This document shows positions 1 to 6,826 of a DNA stretch of 9,810 bases, piece by piece; the first letter of the stretch is position 1, and the number at the start of each line of letters is the position of its first letter. The stretch is taken from positions 1-9,810 of the forward strand of contig VRUF01000005.1 of NCBI GenBank assembly GCA_019456245.1. The letters run 5' to 3'. The notes beneath the pieces are model-generated. The model was not told the DNA's origin. It was given only the letters and a program-made list of their open reading frames with translations, and did no database searches. A program made the position numbers and the translations under genes. The stretch is from Planctomycetota bacterium (GTDB lineage Bacteria; Planctomycetota; Phycisphaerae; Sedimentisphaerales; Anaerohalosphaeraceae).

Positions 1-406
1 CAATAACAGAAGTCCTTCCAAGTTTTACACCCGGACAAATAGTTGCACCGACAGCAATCCAAACATTATCTTCAATGACAACTGAGCGGCTATTATGAGC
101 CTCAGAAACATGGCCTTTTGACAACTCCAGAGATGCGGTTAATATAGTGGCTCTAAAAGAAATATGCGTTCCACTACCTATAGTTACAGTAGATTCAGGA
201 CCGGCCTGAATCAGAGCAAACTGGTTAACAACAACATCTTCATCAATAAACACATTATATGGATGGTCTATAAAAACATTAGACGTAATACTTGTGCCTC
301 TACCCATACGGCCCAATAGTAATAAATAATACATTCTCCTAAGCCGCAATCCAATTGCTCTCCAAAGACGGATAATAATGAAACATTTCCCTGGAATTCC
401 ACTCAT
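1..406 (-). CDS. Left-handed beta-helix (hexapeptide-repeat) acyltransferase, 3' end cut by window edge
   Basis: The frame opens with ATG at 406 and stays open to base 1, giving about 135 residues of N-terminal and central sequence; the C-terminus lies outside the window. The start is supported by an AAGG six bases upstream and by the 11-base gap to the stop of the upstream glycosyltransferase. A basic, hydrophobic N-terminus (IIIRLWRAIGLRLRRMYYLL) is followed by repeated [LIV]-G-x4 hexapeptides, including TVTIGSGTHI and the family signature EDNVWIAVGATICPGVKLG. The histidines in GHVSEAHNS lie where WbbJ/maltose-acetyltransferase-type enzymes carry the catalytic His. Family members move an acetyl or other acyl group from acyl-CoA to a sugar hydroxyl or amine in the cytoplasm. 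Here it probably decorates the polysaccharide repeat unit. The acyl donor and the sugar target are not known. A serine acetyltransferase-like role is possible but less likely in this context. Confidence 0.85.
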   Translation of the reverse strand, partial: MSGIPGKCFIIIRLWRAIGLRLRRMYYLLLLGRMGRGTSITSNVFIDHPYNVFIDEDVVVNQFALIQAGPESTVTIGSGTHISFRATILTASLELSKGHVSEAHNSRSVVIEDNVWIAVGATICPGVKLGRTSVI

Positions 407-417
407 ATTAAACCTTA

Positions 418-1593
418 CTATTGCAATAAATTCTCTGGAGCATATTTTCTGACAAACTCGGCTATTCTTGCTGTCTGTTTTTCAAATGTGAATTCCAGGC
501 TACGTTCAAATGCCTTTCTTGCCATGCATTCTCTGGATTCATTGTCATCAAAAACTTTTAATATGCTTGTGGTCAAGGCACCTACATCACATGAAGGAAT
601 TACTATCCCGGCATTTTCCTGCAATTGCCATTTAGTACTTCCAATATCTGTTGCAATAACGGGACATCCCTGACTCATTGCTTCATGTATCGCCCTTGGA
701 ACGCCCTCACCTGCAATAGAAGGAAGAATAAAAATATCGGCATTTCGGTAATATTCAAGCAGCGATTCTCCAAAGGGTACATAGCCAACAAAATGAACGT
801 TATCTCCAAATCCGTTTTCGTCCGCGAAAGCCCGGAGCTTTTCTTTCTGGGGTCCATCACCTACAAGCTTGACTTCGAATTGGTGGCCCACCTTTTTTAT
901 ATCAGCAAGAGACTGGAAAAAATAACGGAGACCTTTGCGCTCGACAAGTTCACCCACAAAAAGCAAACTGGGCGGATCATTAATTTCATATCTCTCCCTC
1001 CGTCGATACTGAGATTCATCTATTGTATGATTAGTCGAAACGAGAACCGGCTTATCTTCAGGAACGTATTTTTCCGCCAGAACCGGGCCAACTGTCACTG
1101 CGCCCAATGATGTCCCTGCAACCCTGATATCAGCCTGTCTGGCTCTTATTGCTCTGAATTCCGCGAAAATCCTTCTTAATAAACCTTCATTACGAGCAGA
1201 GATTCTACAGGACTCTTCCCAATCACCATGAAGTTCAAGCAGGACCGGAATATTTTGTTTAACAGCCTCCTCATATGTCCAAAATACCGGATAACTGGGC
1301 ATCCTGAGTAACAACATAGAAACCCCTTCAAGGCAATATGACAAAGTTTTTTTTGTCGCCTTCTTCCTGGCTAGAAAACTTACCCCATACCCTCCCATGA
1401 TACGAACTTCCACATCATCAGGCAATCTAACCCATCCCTCAGGAGACGTATCATTTTTATAACCTTGAATAATAAGCCTGTTTTCCTTGAACAAAGGAAC
1501 CCACATTGAAAAGCCTTTCCAGTCATGCGGGCGGACATAGTTACCTTCTTTTGTTTGTACACACATCCCTCCAGAAACTATTGCTACACTCAT
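418..1593 (-). CDS. Family-4-type (GT-B) glycosyltransferase
   Basis: A 391-residue protein of typical GT4 length. The C-terminal nucleotide-sugar domain is clear: VGELVERKG with K220, the LVGDGP strand-loop at 243-248, HFVGYVPFGESL at 267-279, and an E-x7-E motif at E296/E304 (EGVPRAIHE) followed by MSQGCPVIATDIGS. The N-terminal acceptor domain is less conserved, with a possible acceptor-side loop at LHGDWEESCR (121-130). Family members transfer a sugar from an NDP-sugar to a lipid-linked glycan at the cytoplasmic face of the inner membrane, with retention of configuration. The start at 1593 has GAGGT five bases upstream. The stop lies 11 bases before the next acyltransferase start, and 51 bases separate it from the ligase-like gene upstream, so it is very likely in the same transcript. 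The donor and linkage cannot be read from the sequence. Confidence 0.92.
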   Translation of the reverse strand: MSVAIVSGGMCVQTKEGNYVRPHDWKGFSMWVPLFKENRLIIQGYKNDTSPEGWVRLPDDVEVRIMGGYGVSFLARKKATKKTLSYCLEGVSMLLLRMPSYPVFWTYEEAVKQNIPVLLELHGDWEESCRISARNEGLLRRIFAEFRAIRARQADIRVAGTSLGAVTVGPVLAEKYVPEDKPVLVSTNHTIDESQYRRRERYEINDPPSLLFVGELVERKGLRYFFQSLADIKKVGHQFEVKLVGDGPQKEKLRAFADENGFGDNVHFVGYVPFGESLLEYYRNADIFILPSIAGEGVPRAIHEAMSQGCPVIATDIGSTKWQLQENAGIVIPSCDVGALTTSILKVFDDNESRECMARKAFERSLEFTFEKQTARIAEFVRKYAPENLLQ

Positions 1594-1644
1594 AATTACC
1601 TCGCTTAATTTTATTTTGTAATTGATATTGGGAAAGTACTGATT

Positions 1645-3072
1645 TTAGTAACCTGCATCGATAATCTGTTCGGTTTCGAAATCAATAGCATAGCCATCTT
1701 CATAATCATCAGAAAAAGATTCTGAGGCTGCCAACACAAACAACAAAATTATATATGTATTGAAATTTACCTTACCAAATCCATACCAAAAAATCTGACC
1801 TCCCTGCATCACAACAAGAATCGCACACAAATAGGCCCACATGCCTGTAGCAAACATTCTGTCACTCTCGTTGCTGCCTGGCAGACGTCTCCTCTTTAGA
1901 CCCTTCCAGCAAGTTCTGAGAAACCAGATAAAAAGGAAAAAGGCAGCAAGCCCCCCCTGTTCAATTGCAAAAAGATAGCTATTGTGGATTCCGTAACCTA
2001 TACGGTACTTTATGGCACCGGATTCACTCACATTAGGTGCGACATAAAAGCCGGCACCTATAAAAGGAATTCGAATCCCCTGCCGGCGATATGCACTGAG
2101 ATTATACCAGTCCAAAGTAGAACGAGACTTAATAGTATCACCTTTGCCCTTACTTTGTCCAAGTTCAAATCTTTGAAGAGTAAGCGATTTCTCTGTGATT
2201 GTCGATAACTTGGGCGCGGTTCCTGTTACAAACATAAAGATCGCTAATAGAATTGACACGCCAACAACAATTCTACGGTAAGAGGCCTGCGAAATTATCA
2301 GCAAAACCAACCCTCCAATAATCCAGGCAGCAAAACCTGCCCTGCATCCGGAGAATAATGCTGGCCATGCCACAAAAAACCCAAGCCCAATCCACTTCAA
2401 TCTCGCAAACATGCTCTTACCTGTATTAAACCTGGCAAGCGCCATAAAAGACGAAACCGCACTGAACATTGAAACATGAAAATACGACATCCCAAGACAA
2501 CTAAACAGGGTCCCCTCTTTGTAAAGATATTCTTTCCCGACGGCGAAAGCAGTCGACCTGGTTCTTCCAAAGTACTCAGGAATTGCGTACACCGCAACAA
2601 CAATGCCTCCGACGATAACCAGATTGTGCAGTATTCTCTTGTGATTAGAGGTTAACTGTATTTTTGCAACCGCATAAATACAGAGAAACCCCTCTACATA
2701 CTTCAAAGCGAAAAATATACAATATTTTCCATAGTACCAGGGAAAAAAAGGAAACCATGCAAGAGCACATATACAGAAGACGGCAACAATTCCAGCCCAA
2801 ATACGAAATAACTTGGGCAATCGCACTGAACCCTTAAGGCCCGGAAGTATCGTAACCAAACCTATTAGAAAAACAACATCAAACAATCGCGGATTCAATC
2901 TATCCATCGACGTTATTTTCACGAGTGGCAATTCATAGCAGAAAGACAGAACTAATGCACAAATCCATAGAAACTGCCACTGTGTTGCCACCACAGCTCC
3001 ATGATATGGCTGCTGAGCTTCATCTGGTATAGCATCATCATACATGTTATCGTAATAATCCTGGTTTTGCAT
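1645..3072 (-). CDS. O-antigen ligase / Wzy polymerase-like integral membrane protein
   Basis: A 475-residue protein with about ten to twelve hydrophobic segments between residues 30 and 450. The Wzy_C/O-antigen-ligase region is recognisable: SGCRAG at 241-246, then a long non-membrane loop (about 285-365) containing RSTLDWY, the IRIPFIGAGF element (333-342) and GIHNSYLFAIEQGG (361-374). The Arg before the loop, G-x-G and His-Asn-Ser are typical of WaaL/Wzy proteins. Members either polymerise undecaprenyl-linked repeat units or ligate glycan to an acceptor on the periplasmic side; sequence alone does not separate the two. The N-terminus (residues 1-25) and C-terminus (451-475) are unusually acidic and tyrosine-rich. 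No good Shine-Dalgarno precedes the ATG at 3072 (A+T-rich TAATAAATAAAA upstream), so the start is less certain than others here, although the next Met (residue 10) is no better placed. A 100-base spacer separates it from the upstream glycosyltransferase. Confidence 0.88.
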   Translation of the reverse strand: MQNQDYYDNMYDDAIPDEAQQPYHGAVVATQWQFLWICALVLSFCYELPLVKITSMDRLNPRLFDVVFLIGLVTILPGLKGSVRLPKLFRIWAGIVAVFCICALAWFPFFPWYYGKYCIFFALKYVEGFLCIYAVAKIQLTSNHKRILHNLVIVGGIVVAVYAIPEYFGRTRSTAFAVGKEYLYKEGTLFSCLGMSYFHVSMFSAVSSFMALARFNTGKSMFARLKWIGLGFFVAWPALFSGCRAGFAAWIIGGLVLLIISQASYRRIVVGVSILLAIFMFVTGTAPKLSTITEKSLTLQRFELGQSKGKGDTIKSRSTLDWYNLSAYRRQGIRIPFIGAGFYVAPNVSESGAIKYRIGYGIHNSYLFAIEQGGLAAFFLFIWFLRTCWKGLKRRRLPGSNESDRMFATGMWAYLCAILVVMQGGQIFWYGFGKVNFNTYIILLFVLAASESFSDDYEDGYAIDFETEQIIDAGY

Positions 3073-3172
3073 TTTTATTTATTAATCGACTTCTCTATCT
3101 CTCATATTAAAGCTTATCTATGCCAATACTCAAAGAGAACTATCAACCCTTTTTAGTGTGTAATTTAAAAAA
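3073..3172. other. A+T-rich intergenic spacer upstream of the ligase/polymerase gene
   Basis: One hundred bases between the stop of a glycosyltransferase and the start of the ligase-like gene, clearly richer in A+T than the genes to its right. It could hold a secondary promoter for the three leftward genes. I see no stem followed by a T-run that would make a terminator, and no convincing -10/-35 pair. Confidence 0.4.
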
Positions 3173-4264
3173 TCACCGGCTTAGCAAGTCCTTGTAACAG
3201 TCTATCAACTGCTTTGCAATTACCTTCGGTGAGAATCGCTGCTCGTAATACTCTCGGGCAGTTGTGCGTGTTGTATCGTCAAGTCCGTCGGCAATTGTCT
3301 CGGCCACTATGTCAGCAATCTCTACGTCAGTCGCATCCGGCGGAAACATCGATACCGCACTGCATTGTCCATAGATTTCCGGAAAACATCCGTCATTCGG
3401 CAATATCAAAGAACGGCCTGCGCAAAGTGTTTCCATCGCCACATTGGACATACCCTCTTTTACCATAAGAATTAAACTCGAAAACTGCGAAAAGACTTTC
3501 TCCAAATCCGATACGTAACCATGGAACGTAATGTTCTGCTCAAGCCCTAACTGCTGGGACTGTTTTCGAAGCGAGGCTTCACGGCTGCCGCTGCCGAATA
3601 GGTGCAGGTGAGCACCGCTGAATTTAGAAACCACATGAGCCCATACGCGGATTAATCTGTCAACCTGTTTATGATCTTCCAGATGCCCTATAAATCCCAA
3701 CGAATGCGGGTTTTCCGGAAGTTGGTCCACCGGATCCCACAGTTTATCAGAACCGTTTAGAAACACATAACACTGCCCGTCGCAATGCATCCTCTCTTTG
3801 ATTACCTCGGCGGTACACCGGGCTGTTCCGTGGACTCCATCCAGCAGCAAACCACATTTTTCAAAATCAGCAGGATACCGTTTTTCAGCGGTAGAGCTAG
3901 CCGTGTAAAGCGTCTTTGCCCCATTGACCAGGCCTGCCCAATAGACATAAATATTAGTCGCATGCCAGCCTTCACAGTGAACAATGTCATAGCTGTTATT
4001 TCGCAGATGTTCTATCACCCTGGCACAGAGCACTTCAGGGGAATCTAAACCCCACTTGCGAAACAATCTCCGCTTTGGCAGGTAGGATCCACCAATGTAA
4101 TTTGCCCCCTGTACTTTCGTTGATTTCGAACGCCACCAGGGCTGCCCCAGACCGCCTATCGTTACCTGATGGCCGTTTTCCACAAGTAACTGAGCATAGC
4201 AAGCCAACTGCGTGGTAATTCCACCTGTATTGCCGAAGCCTGAATAATATAAAAATACTTTCAT
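3173..4264 (-). CDS. Family-4-type (GT-B) glycosyltransferase
   Basis: A 363-residue GT-B protein. The N-terminal Rossmann-like domain starts with MKVFLYYSGFGNTGGITTQL, carrying the glycine-rich loop typical of GT4 acceptor domains, and continues with YDIVHCEGWHATN (92-104). The C-terminal donor-binding domain has GFIGHLEDHKQVDRL (190-204, with HK in place of the usual KG), LHLFGSGS, ITFHGYVSD and an E-x7-E motif at E270/E278 (EGMSNVAME) followed by LCAGRSLILP. It is expected to add one sugar from an NDP-sugar donor to the growing lipid-linked unit in the cytoplasm. The start at 4264 has AAGGA seven bases upstream, and 45 bases separate it from the deacetylase-like gene. A run of eight A residues on the coding strand lies just before the ribosome site. 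Donor and linkage are unknown. Confidence 0.92.
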   Translation of the reverse strand: MKVFLYYSGFGNTGGITTQLACYAQLLVENGHQVTIGGLGQPWWRSKSTKVQGANYIGGSYLPKRRLFRKWGLDSPEVLCARVIEHLRNNSYDIVHCEGWHATNIYVYWAGLVNGAKTLYTASSTAEKRYPADFEKCGLLLDGVHGTARCTAEVIKERMHCDGQCYVFLNGSDKLWDPVDQLPENPHSLGFIGHLEDHKQVDRLIRVWAHVVSKFSGAHLHLFGSGSREASLRKQSQQLGLEQNITFHGYVSDLEKVFSQFSSLILMVKEGMSNVAMETLCAGRSLILPNDGCFPEIYGQCSAVSMFPPDATDVEIADIVAETIADGLDDTTRTTAREYYEQRFSPKVIAKQLIDCYKDLLSR

Positions 4265-4309
4265 CTGAGATTCCTTTTTTTTGCTGCCAGAGAAGCTGAC
4301 TGATAAACA

Positions 4310-5452
4310 TTACTCATCTGACTTTTTTAATTGGGGTGAAATCAACTCTGCCGCCTGACGAAACGTAATCGCACGAATGTTGTCACCATAATATCGTTTG
4401 AGCATTCCGTGATACTTTCTGAGTGCCTCACGCCGTTCGGCAACAAACTCCTTGGGGTGGAAGCTGACGGAAAAAAACAAATCCGGAGATTCATTTTGGT
4501 ACCGCCGCACATAGCTTTGCGTAATATCAAATATTGCCTGAGCATCTTCCTTGATATCCAACATGTTCCACTGGGAAAGCGAAAGCGTGCGAGTGATCGC
4601 TCGTTTAACTCGACTTGCCAGAGATGCCGTCGCCACCGGCTGGGAGCGTATCATTTTCTCATTGGACGTATAGCCAATGTTAGTGTGCGGCAAAGGCCGT
4701 TTCACGATACGACGACCAACAGCCTTGATTTTTGCCCGCACTAAGGCAGCTATACCTTCTACGGCACCGGCTGCCACCGGAATTTCGAATACACCATCAT
4801 CCGCCGGTCGGCTCAAACCCCATTTTCGCGATAATAGATAATTGCCTTGCGTCGGAACATTGCGCATATCGACCTGTCTTACCGGCACATCAATGCCTGG
4901 ATAGCCCGGGACCACACTGGAATCTATCAGATAGCCGGCATCTTCCAAAGCAGCCAAAATTTCCATGGTACCGTTTGTAAATCCATACCCTCCGGCCCTA
5001 TAGGCAACACAGCGGTAATCGGGAGCCTCATCTGCCAGCAAATTATTTAAATACTCCTTACCAGACTGTAAGTTTTCCAGCATGAACTCGTAAAGGTTCG
5101 AGAAGTGCGGGCCAGGGTGCGTCCAGATATTGTCAAATTGGTAATGCGTGCTGCCATCTTCACAGCGTTCGATATCCGTTTTCGGCCAATGAGGATGAAT
5201 ATGCATCTGAACGTCATGTCCGCGCCGAACCACGTCCCTGAGTTGGTCGTCCACCTGATCGGGAAACTCGCCAAAACCAAGCTCCCTGTATCGCCACAGA
5301 CACAGCAAGTCCGCGAAAAGCGTTACCGGCACTTTGATGGACTCAAAGACGTCCAACGCAAGATCTGTAGGCTCCAGGAGTACCTTAGACTCTGGAAGAT
5401 AATTTCCTCCCATGAAGACTTCATAGTCACCTGAATACAGGACGTAAATCAT
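4310..5452 (-). CDS. Divergent polysaccharide-deacetylase-like protein (NodB/WalW-type fold)
   Basis: A 380-residue protein with the spaced motifs of the carbohydrate esterase 4-like superfamily in divergent form. D9/E11 in SGDYE replace the usual TFDDG motif. GHDVQMHIHPHW at 78-89 supplies H84 and H88 for the metal-binding H-x3-H motif. RAGGYGF at 152-158 corresponds to the R-x-P-x-G motif, SSVVPGY at 178-184 is the usual dSSvxPg loop, FEIPV at 222-226 follows, and FHPKEF at 331-336 carries the late His. Residues 230-300 form a basic insert that I do not recognise. Relatives remove N- or O-acetyl groups from sugars; this one has no signal peptide, so it may act on a cytoplasmic precursor or may be repurposed. 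The start at 5452 overlaps the ATP-grasp stop as ATGA, with AAGGA seven bases upstream, implying translational coupling. Fold assignment is fairly sure; activity is inferred. Confidence 0.75.
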   Translation of the reverse strand: MIYVLYSGDYEVFMGGNYLPESKVLLEPTDLALDVFESIKVPVTLFADLLCLWRYRELGFGEFPDQVDDQLRDVVRRGHDVQMHIHPHWPKTDIERCEDGSTHYQFDNIWTHPGPHFSNLYEFMLENLQSGKEYLNNLLADEAPDYRCVAYRAGGYGFTNGTMEILAALEDAGYLIDSSVVPGYPGIDVPVRQVDMRNVPTQGNYLLSRKWGLSRPADDGVFEIPVAAGAVEGIAALVRAKIKAVGRRIVKRPLPHTNIGYTSNEKMIRSQPVATASLASRVKRAITRTLSLSQWNMLDIKEDAQAIFDITQSYVRRYQNESPDLFFSVSFHPKEFVAERREALRKYHGMLKRYYGDNIRAITFRQAAELISPQLKKSDE

Positions 5453-6714
5453 TTCTGGTTCCTTCCCCGTGATTTCTTAAATCCCGGCAAATGCGGGACT
5501 ATCATATCGACCCGTTCCATAATGTATGGTTTTATATCTCGCCAGTATAAAGTGTCATCGTAGGTCCACGGACCGCAGTGCCATAGGAAGGAGGCGATCG
5601 CACCAAGTTTGCTGTACTGCCTGCCTCCAGGTTCCACTAATTCACCTTTCAATATTCCCCTAAGCCAGCCCACGCTGCCCCTGAAATCCCGGGTCCGCAT
5701 GCCGATGCTGTAGTGCGGTTTGATCATTTTGTCCGGCTCGAAGTGGGACTGCCACACAAGAAATACGATATCAAAACCGGCCCGGGTGATAGTGGTCGTT
5801 GCGCCTCCGAACCGGGGGTTTATCTCCGTAAAGATGAATTCGTCAGTTTCCAGATTATAGCGAAAACATACACTCGCATTGCCCTCATAATACTCCAGTG
5901 CTTTTAACAAATTAACGGCATGTTCGAAAGGAGCGCCGATAGCACGAGTGATCCGTTGGACAGTTACTCCGCCGGCGACTGGATAATGATTCTCGCCCGT
6001 ATAACTGCCCCCGAAAAAGGGCTCCCCATTATGCATGAGCATGCTGATGTTATATGTCACGCCTGGATGACATTCTTCTACGAGAACGTTGTCAACGATA
6101 GACGCAACTTGCTCGACCTGCTCGTTGAATTCCTGCTCATTGAAAGCATATACAACCTTCCACGGGGCATTGCGGTCGGCGTCTTCCTCGTGCTTGTGCC
6201 GGGTTCGCATGATACGCGGGTATGACATGTCCTGTTGGGGGTCTTTGAGAAACTCCGACAGTACTACTCCTTTGGCAACTGGAACACCGATTTCTTCGCA
6301 CAAAGATCGCATGTACTCCTTGTCAAGAGTCTTCTTGAAAGGCTTTTCCGCCGGGGATAAGATGCAGATGTCCGGCTCGAAACGATCTCTGTTATCGATA
6401 AGGGCCAAATGGTTGACTTCCGAGAGCGTAATGATCGAGCCGGCGTCATACTGCCGCGCAAGTTTTTCTATCTCATCGATAAACTCCGCCTGGTCGGCAG
6501 GGACATCCAGTGCCCAGACACCTGTGGAGTAGCGACTGTGGCGGGATCGTGCGTAGCGGGTTTTGCAGACGGAAAGAACACACAAACCGTTCATCCCCAT
6601 GTTGCGTACCATCGACAGCCCATGGGGCCCGTCACCAACTATCGCCAGAACTCGATAGCTTTTAGGATATTTGCTTATAACTCGCTCTTTTGGTTTTTTG
6701 ATAGTTGTCATCAT
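5449..6714 (-). CDS. ATP-grasp superfamily protein (carboxylate-amine ligase-like)
   Basis: A 421-residue ATP-grasp protein. The N-terminal pre-ATP-grasp domain runs YRVLAIVGDGPHGLSMVRNMG (20-40), then KTRYARSRHSRY and the ITLSEVNHLALI segment (95-106). The central part contains YPRIMRTRHKHEED (165-178), VEECHPG (212-218) and EINPRFGGATTTITRAGFD (297-315); E297 and N299 are the Mg-ATP ligands. This layout resembles the predicted carboxylate-amine ligases found in exopolysaccharide clusters (COG3919-like). Such enzymes activate a carboxylate as acyl phosphate and join it to an amine or similar nucleophile. The Lys normally found in the vKP strand appears to be Arg (R170), which is odd. The start is either ATG at 6714 or the adjacent ATG at 6711; AGGG lies about ten bases upstream of the first. 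The 3' end overlaps the deacetylase-like gene by four bases, suggesting they act together. The substrate is unknown. Confidence 0.85.
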   Translation of the reverse strand: MMTTIKKPKERVISKYPKSYRVLAIVGDGPHGLSMVRNMGMNGLCVLSVCKTRYARSRHSRYSTGVWALDVPADQAEFIDEIEKLARQYDAGSIITLSEVNHLALIDNRDRFEPDICILSPAEKPFKKTLDKEYMRSLCEEIGVPVAKGVVLSEFLKDPQQDMSYPRIMRTRHKHEEDADRNAPWKVVYAFNEQEFNEQVEQVASIVDNVLVEECHPGVTYNISMLMHNGEPFFGGSYTGENHYPVAGGVTVQRITRAIGAPFEHAVNLLKALEYYEGNASVCFRYNLETDEFIFTEINPRFGGATTTITRAGFDIVFLVWQSHFEPDKMIKPHYSIGMRTRDFRGSVGWLRGILKGELVEPGGRQYSKLGAIASFLWHCGPWTYDDTLYWRDIKPYIMERVDMIVPHLPGFKKSRGRNQK

Positions 6715-6826
6715 GTCTAAGTTTCCCTTTTAGGGATGTCCGTTTGGTTAACCGTGTAAGTGGCTTTAAAGCTCGTTAGTATTTTGTGCCTTTATTGTTT
6801 CCCCTGAAAGTATCCTTCAATGTCCC
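6715..6826. other. 112-base intergenic spacer between CoA-lyase and ATP-grasp genes
   Basis: The longest gap in the window. Nothing coding is supported. It ends, on the coding strand, with the hairpin and ribosome site listed separately. A weak promoter for the ATP-grasp/deacetylase pair could lie here, but no convincing hexamer pair is visible, nor a terminator for the upstream gene. It coincides with a marked change in base composition. Confidence 0.45.
6724..6736 (-). promoter_or_regulatory. Short inverted repeat covering the ribosome-binding site of the ATP-grasp gene
   Basis: Coding-strand TCCCT-AAA-AGGGA is a perfect 5-base-pair inverted repeat with a 3-base loop, and its right arm contains the AGGG that is the only Shine-Dalgarno candidate for the ATG at 6714. 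If it folds in the mRNA, it would mask the site. The stem is short and could be chance; a regulatory role is inference. Confidence 0.3.

Noticed and set aside
625..1110. Plus-strand open frame of 161 codons opposite the left glycosyltransferase
   Set aside because: It lies entirely antisense to a gene with clear GT4 motifs, its translation is rich in Cys, Phe and Asn with no recognisable domain, and no ribosome site supports it.
3124..3146. TTGATA hexamer on the minus strand as a -35 box for the ligase-like gene
   Set aside because: At 16-19 bases downstream the best -10 candidates match the TATAAT consensus at only about three positions, so no promoter is called.
4265..4309. Possible terminator: an A-run of eight on the coding strand in the 45-base gap before the glycosyltransferase
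   Set aside because: The run is A, not T, on the transcribed coding strand and no stem of useful length precedes it; genes on both sides are closely spaced and co-directional.
6089..6532. Plus-strand open frame of 147 codons opposite the ATP-grasp gene
   Set aside because: Its Ser/Arg/Cys-rich translation is typical of an antisense shadow, and the minus-strand frame carries intact ATP-grasp motifs across the same bases.
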